This document shows positions 24,101-36,100 of a stretch of DNA of 64,000 nt, piece after piece; position 1 is the stretch's first letter; each line of letters opens with the position of its first letter. The notes beneath the pieces are model-generated. The model made no database searches and was not told the origin of the DNA. It saw nothing but the letters and a program-made list of their open reading frames with translations. The stretch comes from Sinonovacula constricta (taxonomy: Eukaryota > Mollusca > Bivalvia > Cardiida > Solecurtidae), in contig CM017572.1 in assembly GCA_007844125.1 (NCBI GenBank), positions 21,683,407-21,747,406 on the forward strand, read 5' to 3'. Made by a program: the position numbers and the translations under genes.

Positions 24101-27100
24101 GCCTAATCTTAGAACAGACCCTGATGATCAAATGTCGTTACATGATAAACATTCAAATGGTTTAGATAGAGCTCAATCTTCATCATCAATTAAAATCCAC
24201 GAGAAATCTGTTTGTTACAACCACAAACAGACACAAACCTCGAATGTAATTCGCGTTTCTCAATGATATATGCGTAGCAACTTTTTTGTTACACGGCCTT
24301 GACATTACACACTACATACATAACTGTATACGAGGGTGTGATTTTCGTTGTTATTTTCCAACCATTATTTTTAATTATCATAATCAATAAAATTACAACT
24401 TTATGTCTAGTACAAAATAAATAAAAGAAATAACATGTTTATTGTCTTATTTTTTAATTGTAAAATAGAAGTATTTCTTATAGCCAAATTACATTATGAA
24501 CGTGCATGAATTTCTTGAACTGCATTAGAATGTCAGATCATGTAGGGGAGGAGCAGTAGCAGTAAATTTAAATGTTTCCCTTTTTAATCCATTTGAAAAA
24601 AACTGTTGATGGCAGGATAAAAAGAATACCAGGTAAGTGTTGATATAGATAAATGTTATCATGCTCGGCCCGAAAATAAGAAAGCACTCGGCAGAGCGTC
24701 GTGCTTTCGGATTTTCTTAGCCTTGCATGATAACATTTATCTTTATCAACACTAACCTGGTATTCTCTTTATAACAATTATGAATTGTAACATCATGTCC
24801 CTGTAAGTTTTATGGAAATCAAAATTGAGGTTGAGCAAAATCTCCATGAGATCATCTCTTCAGAGGATCCAAAGGTTGTGTGACAAGTCCTTCACACAAT
24901 GCATTTGAGTCTGGGGAAAAAAAAACACTATGAGGATTTCATTTACATAATTTTACATACATTGAAACTAGGTTAATTGTTAATTAATTATACTTCAATA
25001 ACATTAATACAAGTGAATTAGCACACATCTGGAAAGGTGAAACTGAGTGAAATTTTCTTTCTTTTTTTAATTTTCTTTCAGTAGATTGCAGTTTTTGTTT
25101 GGTATTTGTTTCATAATCATAAATGTGACTTTACTTATAGAAAACGAAGATTGAAAACCTATTTATGAAATCTAGAAACTGAAGACATCGCAAGGAACTC
25201 AGGAGTGAGCTAATGAAAAGAAATAATAACAAAAACATATTTTACAATACCTGATTAATTAAACTCCAATCTAAAAGCACAAATCTTTGAAATACCTAAA
25301 ACCATAAAAAAATTAAACACAAAGTTCGCTCACAGAGACTCTAATTTACCCTTAACATTCATCCATCATTAATCCAACACTATAATAAGAGAAACAGTCA
25401 AATATAACCCAATTATAAAATCACTTCAAAATTTCAAGAGTTGGGTTTCCCGTGAGCGTGGTTTCTTCTCACCTGGAATGAAAAACTGTTTTCAAGCACA
25501 TAGTAATTTCGACAGCTACCAATATTTCCTCCACTCTATTGACAGAAGATTTCATGAATGACTTCTTACAAAGAGAACTCGACACAATTCCAAAATCTTT
25601 CAGTCAACAATGTAAAAAGGATAATTTAAGCTAATGTGCAAATATGAATTCTTACAGTCATTCTTTGTGGTGTGAAAATATTTAAAGGTGGCCTGTGATG
25701 ACTGACTTCAAAGTTGATGTAAACAAATGTATGTTAAAAGTACTGTGTTTGCAATAAGAAAGTAATAATATAAATATGTTGTTTAAAAGTTCTCTTAAAG
25801 GTGGGATTGGGATTAGCCGGCATTTTTGCCAATACTGTGCAGCGACATTTCTATCATTATAGCACAGGGGCACTTATAAGGTGCCCAAGGACTGAACCCG
25901 GCCGGTCCATTATACTGACACCGATGAGTCAGGCGTAATGCTGTCCCCTTAGCTCCGAGCGTTAGGAGGGAAGCCACTACTACCAACTTTAAAGTCTTTG
26001 GTTTGACCCGGCCGGGGTTCGAACCCACGACCTCCCAATTCGCAAGCCGATGCTCTACCACCTCAGCTATTGAGGCCGGTCTCTTAAAGGTGGTACCAGA
26101 CAGTTTGCTTATATCTAATACATGTAATAACATATTATCCCTGTCTTGGGAAATTTGTGCATAATTGCTGCATAAGCTTTTACTTAAGTTTAAGTAAAGA
26201 TTGTTATGACATTACCAAAATTGTTCGACAGTACAAATTGTGAAATATATATAACACTTAATGTCCATTTTTTCCAAATTTGTGTATAAGCAAATTTGGG
26301 ATTTAAGCTAAAAATAGACATAAACATCAGAGCTGATTACCCAGATGATCATGTAAGATCTTATCAAAAGTAAGTGGTCACATGGTTTTCCTAATTTAAA
26401 AATAGCTAGCTGTGCAGTGTGGCTCGGATAGGAAATATGGATTTGAAATGACAAGTGCAGTGTTATGCTGTACTTTTCACATAGATGTAGGGCACAAATA
26501 AATGCTACTTAGCAGGATCTTTCCAGGTACTAATATTTAATTTGGTTGTATGAGAGAAGGAAAAATGGTCCAAACTTCCTGATACCACCTTTAATAACTC
26601 TCTTATAATATTTGGCAATACCATTCTTTTGAAAAATACAAGTTTTGAACTGTTATATTGATAATAATATCATGACTTAACTTATTAACTGAACGATTTG
26701 TATAAACTAATTTAATTTGCAAAACATTCTGTGCAACTTCTTGCATCATAAAAAGTCAGTTCTCTCATGACAGGGTGCTTAGAGAAGCTGACTTATGGTA
26801 TAACTCCTCACCAATCATTGCATGGGTTCGATTCCCAGTTTGTTCTATCTTTTATGTGAGAACACCGTCCAATTGACCTACAGAGCACAGCTCCAAGTTC
26901 GGCTCAGACAGATATCTGCAGGTCATTCTCCACCAATATAAGCTGGACCTTGCCAAATAGACTACAATTGTGTCAATGTAATACACACACAAAAACTGTT
27001 CATAAAAAAACAACATTCCTTAAAAAATCTATAGGACCTTTAACAAATGAAATATGGCTTTATAAACTCAAGGTGACATTGAACTCAGGATTATGTTTAA

Positions 27101-30100
27101 ATGGCCTGTCCTCTCAATAGGTTTAATGGTGGTATTGTTTACATAACTGCTTAGTTGTATATTGACTTGTTTGTTTGTCTGCTGGATTTATTTTATTGTC
27201 TTTTTGTAGGTGTGTTGTTGTATTGGGGGTGGGGGGAGGGGGGGGGGGGAGGGGGATGGGTGGGGGTAGAGTGGTTAGGGTGAAGAGGATAACATCCTGC
27301 TTACATTCTTTTCAATCATAGATGGTGTTCAGTTTAAAATAAACAAAAAAATGCTGACTATACTTTAGTATATTGTTATTTATAATTCTAAGTGTTGTTA
27401 ACTTTATTACATAAAATTGGGGAGTTCCCATGGTCAAGGGATTAGAGTTGTCAGCTCGTAATTCCTCAGCCCCTCACAGAGTGGGTTCAAGTCCCGGTCG
27501 AGCGAGAACTTTCATGTGGGGAGGTTTTCTAGCTAACCTGCAGTTTCTACCCAGAGATAAGTCTAGGGGGCTTCCTCCAACAATAATTAGATTAACATCA
27601 CCAATGAGACCATAATTATGTCGGTGCAATGTAACAAAATGCAATCAAAATGACAAAATTGTAGTAATTGTTGGTTGTTGTTGTTTTTATATCTATATAA
27701 CAATGATAGAAATAAATTCAGTATAGCAATGTCTAGGTAAATGGTTGAGTCTAGGATGAACCAGTGATGCACTACAAATAAGCTGGAAGTTTTCTGTAAG
27801 TCTTTCTCTATACTCTTGTGTCTAGTGCCTTAAAAAACAAAGCCACTTTAACTGTGAATACAATATCTCGCAAAGAATTATTTGTCCTATTTATCCTATT
27901 GTTAACATATTTCCAACTTGGAGCACAATGAATTTATGAATTATTTAACAAAAGGACTTGCTTAATGAAACACACACCACATCATTTCAGCATAATATTG
28001 TTCTGGGACCACTCAGAAGGTATTTGTACCAGCGTGTCAATAGTACAGGAGAACAATAGAATCTGAACAAGAATCCAGTCGACATATGGCTACCTTTACT
28101 CTTAGCCTGCTAAGCACAATTTAAGCACAATTAAAGCACATTTTTTTAAACATATGCAAATATTGTACATCATCAGGATCTGTTCTGATAAGTCTCTGAC
28201 AGATCAGTCAGCTTCCAGTGGCCACTGTTTCATCAGGATCTATTCTGATAAGTCTCTGACAGATCGGTCAGCTTCCAGTGGGCCTGTCTCATCAGGATCT
28301 ATTCTGATAAGTCTGATAAGTCTCTGACAGATCGGTCAGCTTCTAGTGGGCCTGTCTCATCAGGATCTATTTTGATAAGTCTCTGACAGATCAGTTAGCT
28401 TCCAGTGGGCCTGTCTCATCAGGACCTGTTCTGATAAGTCTCTGATAGATCAGTCAGCTTCCAGTGGGCCTGTCTCATCAGGACTTGTTCTGATACGTCT
28501 CTGATAGATCAATTAGCTCCCAGTGGGCCTGTCTCATCAGGACCTGTTATGATAAGTCTCTGACAGATCAGTTAGCTTCCAGTGGGCCTGTCTCATCAGG
28601 ATCTGATCTGATAAGTCTCTGACAGATCAGTCAGCTTCCAGTGGGCCTGTCTCTTCAGGATCTGATCTGATAAGTCTCTGACAGATCAGTAAGCTTCCAG
28701 TGGCCACTGCCTTATCAGGATCTGTTCTGATTTGTCTCTGACAGATCAGTAAGCTTCCAGTGGCCACTGCCTTATCAGGATCTGTTCTGATTTGTCTCTG
28801 ACAGATCAGTTAGCTTCCAGTGGGCACTGTTTCATCAGGATCAGTTCTGATAAGTCTCTGACAGATCAGTTAGCTTCCAGTGGGCACTGTCTCATCAGGA
28901 TCTGTTCAGATAAGTCTCTGACAGATCAGTTAGCTTCCAGTGGGCACTGTCTCATCAGGATCTGTTCTGATAAGTCTCTGACAGATCAGTTAGCTTCCAG
29001 TGGGCACTGTCTCATCAGGATCTGTTCAGATAAGTCTCTGACAGATCAGTTAGCTTCCAGTGGGCCCTGTCTCATCAGGATCTGTTCTGATAAGTCTCTG
29101 ACAGATCAGTTAGCTTCCAGTGGGCCTGTCTCTTCAGGATCTGATCTGATAAGTCTCTGACAGATCAGTTAGCTTCCAGTGGGCCCTGTCTCATCAGGAT
29201 CTGTTCTGATAAGTCTCTGACAGATCAGTCAGCTTCCAGTGGGCACTGTTTCATCAGGATCTGTTCAGATAAGTCTCTGACAGATCAGTTAGCTTCCAGT
29301 GGGCCTGTCTCATCAGGATCTGTTCTGATAAGTTTTTGACATATCAGTCAGCTTCCAGAGGGCACTGTCTCATCAGGATCAGTTCTGATAAGTCTCTGAC
29401 AGATCAGTCGTAACTCTGTCATAGGCTTTGAGTATTTTATGTCATGTGACTCAGTATGATGTCAGGTTAAATGTCAGTTAGGAATTTGAAAAAAGAAGTT
29501 TCAAATTAACTACACACTTAGCCTGTGATAAACAAGTAAGACAGAGATGAATTATTTAAATTATGTTAAGTAAATGATGTCAGTAAGTAATTTATTAAGG
29601 TTTTGTATCTACCTGTATATTTTAGAAGTACAGAAATAATTCCATAGTTGTTATTAAATTATTCAAGTAATCTTAAGTTTTCAGACTAAAACAAAATATT
29701 TTTAATTTAAACGCTAAGTGTTTGTTTTGTTTTTGTATTACATCGTAACCGACACAATTATGGCCATATTGGCGACTTACGTCTGGGTAGAACCACCGGT
29801 GCACCGCAGGTTAGCTGTAAAACCTCCCCATATAAAAATTCTTACCCTGGCCGGGACTCAAACCCATGCGGTGAGGAACAGAGGAGTTACAAGTCAGGGA
29901 CTCTAAACACTCAGCCACTTGCACCTCAAATGCCAAGTGTACAATATACATGAAACTCCAAAACCTCACTATTCGCTTTATCTTATTTGCATTAATGACC
30001 AAAGTCTGTTACAGAGGTCATTGTGGGAATAAGAAACAATAACTTTGCGTAGGAGGCTGGTTTGTTTTGTGTATTTTTTCGACTAGAACAATGTTAACGT

Positions 30101-33100
30101 TTTCAGTTCAACATATGCTCGACTAAAACAATGTTAACATTGCAAGTTCAACATAACCTATGTTATGATTGTAAAGCTGGTTTCAACATGTGCTTATCAG
30201 TTCATTAAGTGTCAGACCTTATGAGGGGTCAGTCACCATTGTTTTGTCAGTCTTGCATGCCATATTAGTCTTGTTTTGAATTTGTACCAATTACTTTGTG
30301 TGTTTTTTTTTAGATATTACGGCTTTAAGTCAATAGTCTAATCTAATGAATGTGATCATAGACTTACAGGTGCCATGTTTTGATGGTCGGACTTCTGAGT
30401 GGAAAACTCAAACAGATAGTGCTAATCCCATCTATTATGGATGAGGAATCAGTTTATTGGATTGCTTTACCCATGCCACTAACTACCTTACAAGTTATCC
30501 AGGCAAGCCCAGCAGGTCGGAAATTAGGCGTAATTAAAGGAAGACTACCGCAGATAGATTAAATTTTGAAATATCATTAAAGCAAACTGATACAAAGAAA
30601 TTAAGGAAGGCTAACCCAGATATGGTAAAATAATGGATTTGGAAAATTAATTTGGCTGATTAAGCCAGTTGGGCATTGTACAGAAATAGATTTTAACTTA
30701 AGAAAAGGTTGCTACAGTAGTGTTTATTATTTGCTTACGAAGAAGTAACAAATAGTGCTGATTCTGATCAGACAGCTCCCAGAAGAGCTGGCTGGTCTAG
30801 ATCTAAACTATTTGCCTTAGCCTGATCAAGTTGTACTATGGAGGTTAATAAACCATACCAAAGTTTATGTATGTAATTATAGCAGTTGATGTGCTTTGCC
30901 TGTTTTTGTTTTATTTTTGAAATACATCGCAGCGACCAATTATGATCATTATAGCAACGTCCAGATATTATGGTGGAAGAAATCCCCAAACAAATGCAGA
31001 GCACTGCAGGTCAAATCCTTTGACGTGAACAGGACTTGAACCTAAGCAGTGAGAGACTAAGCGGTCAGGAGTTACAAATCGGCGACTCTACCACTATGCC
31101 AAGGGCGCCCCTGCTTTGCTTAAATTTAGGCAGCAAGTAGTGCAGATCTTGATCAGCCAGTTATCACTAGACAGCTTCCAGTGGGATTTATCTGATCTGG
31201 CTCTATACTATTTGCCTGGGTCTAAGCGATTGGCTTGTTTGTTGTTGTTTTTTGTTCCATCACATTGACATAATCAGGGTCATACTAGTGATACCCAGCT
31301 AAGTATTGGTGGATCAAGACCACAGACATGTGTCTGGGTAAAATCACTGGCAAAAGACTACTACATGAGACGTCTCAACTTCTTACTGCTTAGCCTCTCA
31401 CCGTGTGGGTTCGAGTCCCGTTCGGGGTAAAGGACTTAATGGTGGAGGTCTTGCAGGTGACTTGCGGTGTGCCGGTGGTTCTACCCGGACATGTGTCTGG
31501 GGTCTTCCTCAACCATAAAGCGTTGCTATGATGATCATAAATGGTCCCTGCAATGTATTTCAAAAACAAACTTCTCAACTTGACCAGGATGTGAGCCAAA
31601 GCAATAAGGGGCTGAGAGGTTTCAAGTCGGTGCCTCAAACCTCTCCTTCAAGGGCACCCCTAAATGAGCAATTTGGGTGTGGCATGTTAGATGCTAGCTT
31701 TATGACCAAATATAGACAAGATGACTAGGGTTATGCTGATAAGATATAAGTTACTGCTCGATGTAAACATTTGTATAACACTTGAGGCAGGTAAGTAAAT
31801 ATGACACAAGTTTGGTATTTAATGCACTTGTTAAATTCTGACATTATACTTAGCTGCCTCTTTCATGACATAAATGGATCCTGAAAATACTCTTGCGAGT
31901 GACTAGAAGTATCTTGCAAATGCTATTTGTAGAAGGTTTAACACATACACACACCCTTAAAGTAAGGTAGCTTAACTAACTTAGCATTTTTAATTTGATT
32001 TATTTAGGAAATTGCCTTTAAATTTGCCAGATCCAAAGCACAATATATTACAGTTTTGAGTTAAGATGCATATGAATTTTATCACTGAGGTCGAAGGAGC
32101 AGCTTACTCAAGAGTAGAAAAATTATCATGGACAATCTGATATATCATTAATTTTATCCAGAAAAAAAAAGAAAGTAATAGTTACATTCATCTCTGTTTA
32201 CCTAGATATCACTACTTTTTCTTTATAAGTTTATTTCACATTTGTCATCATCTAACCTTTTACAGTTTGTTTGATTATTGGGTTTATCGTCCCACCAACA
32301 GTATTTCAGTTATCTGGAGATGATGTCCACTTGAAGCAGATATAGTGCTGCCTTCACTGTGTATAGCAAGCCATGAACACCTGGCAAGATACCACACCCA
32401 GTCATTCCCATTTTAAACAACTTTGGTATGTTGCGGCCTGAGATCGAACCCGGAGCCTCCTGTAAATGGAGCTGATGCTCTACCGCTTGCGCTACCAGGT
32501 CCGATCTTATAGTTTGTATATGCTGTTTAAACCATTATAAAAAATACATTTAAAAATATTGTAGAAAACTCACAAACAACTTTGCAATTCAAAGCAGAAC
32601 ACCCTTCACTATTTAAAGTTTTTATTTAATTTTCAATTCAATAAAATGAATAATTAATTATGATGCTGTGTTTTCAGAGCATTGTGTTTCATGATAAATG
32701 AGTTTTAAAAATTAATTTATTAATATATCAATAAAAAAAGAGAATTTCATTTCAAAGACTACAATATTATTCATTGTATTAAAAAGATTATCTTTTAAAA
32801 AAATGTAGTAACATTAATATCCAAGTGTCAAAGGAAAATTCCTGCACAGTTTTAATGAAGTAAGAGCTATATGCATATTTGCTCTAAATATTTATTGCTT
32901 TCATTGGTAATATTCCTTTACAAATGCCTGCGTAATAAGTAAAATAGGTTTGTGATCATACATACTGAATATGGATTAACTGTTTTGTGAACAGAGAAAA
33001 GAGTATAGAATAACTAATAAAGAGCTAAATCCTCAATGATGTTTATTACAATGAACATTTTGTAATGGAAAATGATTTAAAAATTCAGTGTCAGGTTAAA

Positions 33101-36100
33101 TTCTGTCCAACCCTCTTTTTGGCACTTTTAATTAGGTTTGAAGTCCTGCCAACATTTTATATATGAAATGCATGGATATAGTGACTACTTACAGTATATT
33201 TACCTAACCTGGTAAATTTAAAGTGTCAGCTTCATGCATGGAAGTGGTATAGGTCCCTTGTTAAAGGGGGTATAAGACAGTATTCCTATATCAATTCATG
33301 TAACCATACCTTACCACTGCCTTAGGGAATTTGGGCATAATTTCTGCATAAACGGTTTTGAACACTCTCTATGTTGTTAGACAGTATAAATCAAGATAAA
33401 AACACTCTAAAAGTTCATTCATTTCAAATCTATAATAGCATAATACTGATCTCTGCTAAAAATAGATATGGCCATCTGAGCGGATGGTGGTATAATGTAA
33501 CCTCAAAAGTGAGTTGTCACATGGTTTTCTTAGTTAAAAATAGCTATCTCTGCAGCGTGGCTCAGATAGGAAATACCTGTTTGCATTGAGGGATGTGGAT
33601 TTATATTTCCCTGTTTACACAGATCTAGGGCATCAATGAGCAGCATTTTGTAGGACCTTTTCAGGTAACAATAACTTATTTAGTTATTTGAGAAAAACTG
33701 TATGGTCCAAACTGTACCACTTTCAACACTCAAGCAAATATAAGGATAGTTCCACAACTGGTTGGCCCAGTGTCAGGATAATGTGACTGGGTGTGGTATC
33801 ATGTCAGGTTTTCAAGGCATGCTCTACTATCAGCAGTGTACATGCTTCAAGTGGACAATGTCTCCTAATAACTGAAATGCTTGTAGGACATACTGGTTGG
33901 TAGGACAATAAACCTAACATACAAATAAAAAAAAAGCAAATCAATACTCTTTCACGGTATGCTGTAATATAAAGACAGCGAGATCTAAAAGTTCCTTCAA
34001 TGCAACTTTTTTGTCACTGATGTAGTCTTTGTGACACTGCTTTCTCAAATTTAATCCCTAGATCATTTTTTACACTGATTTGCATTTACATACCAAAGTT
34101 GCTAACAATGGGTAAATTAACTTTTGCATTTAGGTGTTTAGAAATAGGTTAATTTACTGATGCATGAATGTGTCTAGCAATAGGTAAATTAACTTTTGCA
34201 TGAGGCTGTCTAGAATTATTTTATTTAAGTTCTGCATGACGGCATTTGGGAAAAATTACATACAAGAGTACAAATGGTTTATTAAACAATCTAGCAGGAC
34301 AAGGGTTAAGCCCCTTGTAAGGACACACAAGAGAGGCTCTATGTATATCGGTTTACAGTATCTGATCGGCATGGCAAATTACTCGTCGCTAATCCAGTAT
34401 GATTGATACCTTGTATACACTAGTACATGCCAGAGATTGGGGTGCTATTCAGAAATTGTTGGCATTCCCACCTTAACTGGGTCATCTGGCATGATCAAAG
34501 TGGCCTAATATTGTAGGTATGCATGGCTTTTGAAGCCTTATTGTAAACAATCATGTCCTATTGAGAAGCTATTTGTATATTTATTACAAGTTTTCATGTT
34601 AATGTTCTTTCAAATAAGGATAATTTTTAATTAAATTTTCAGGTTAAAGTAGCCGGAAGGGCTCAATATATGTAGACAGGCTTTAATTGCAATGTATATA
34701 TAAATACGCCTTTGAATTTCGATAAATATCATAGTAGACCACATAGGATGGTATTTCTAATTGATGGAAAGAAAACCTAGCATTTTTAAAGTATACCTTA
34801 TTCAACAGGAAAATGATGAATAAAAGTAGTTTTTAATTAAAAGTAGAGTTCACTTATGAAAGCATTTTTTTTTTAAATGACCTAAAGCAAAAACAATATT
34901 CACATTAAAGACAATTTACAGGGACAACTACAATGTAGTTGTTTTTAAAAAAGAAAAGGAAAAAAAAGCTTAATTCATTATAATTAGGCTTAAATGATCT
35001 TCATAAGGGAAGGGAGAAGTTTTAATTAAAAAATGGCAAAATTATTAATTTCAAGCAGCATTTTTAAATGCAGTGAATTGCACTGAAATGACTTAACTAA
35101 AATGCCATATGTAATCTTCACTAATAATTTAGATGATTCAGAGTGCATATCACATGCAATCATATTTGCATGAAAATACAAGTATATATACATCAGAAGT
35201 TCTGATTATTATTTTGTTGTTTTTGAAATACATTGCAGTGACCAATTAAGATCATTACAGCTGTTCTGGTGGAGGAAGACCCCAGCTGTTTTGGTGTAGG
35301 AAGACCGCAGATAACTGTCACCAGCTCGGGGCAGGTCAGCTGAAGACCTTTCCATATTAAGTCCTTCGTCACGAGTGGAACTCGAACTTTTATGATGAAA
35401 GGCTAAGCAGTCAAAAGAGTTATAAATCAGTAACTTTACTACTAAGCTAAGGGCATCCTCTCAGAAATTCTGATTAGGTACAATACTGTTTGTGATGTTT
35501 CGAAGCCAACAAATACAGACAATGTGCCCATTGTAACATTTATCCCTGAGGGTATGAGTGAATTAAAACAGACCCCTTTAACATGCAAGGAATGGCCTGG
35601 CTGCCTTTTGATAAGAATGTTTTGCGATTCTTATCTACTGAAACATATATCTTTCTTGGAAAGTTGATTTGATGCTGATATAAAATGTGTAAACTATTCC
35701 TATGTCAACATAGATGTGCAAATGATAGAGATGGGGTAAATGGCAAAGAAGTGTCTATATAAAAAATTTAGCCAACCAGGGCGGATCCAGAAAATTCTGG
35801 TGGGGGTTTGAATCAAGATCCATTCAGCTTTATCGCAGTAAATACTAGATATATATACACAGTAAGGGACCCTAACTTCGACCTAAGCAGTCAAAAGACA
35901 TATTTACTTTAAAAGCTTAGTATTTTTTAAGCTTACATGTATGTATTTTCACCACTATACTTTTTAACCTGGTTGGTGATATTTACGTATTCACACCTAA
36001 AAACCACTCAAATCAGTTTAATATTTAACATAAAGGCCGATGTGATAACGACTTACAAAACTTGTGGTCATATTTTGCATTTTGTTTTGATTTCTGACAA

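Noticed and set aside
28792..29160. 122-codon open frame with repeated SLTDQLASSGHC
   Set aside because: It is the 60-bp minisatellite read in frame; the unit length is a multiple of three and there is no flanking gene structure.
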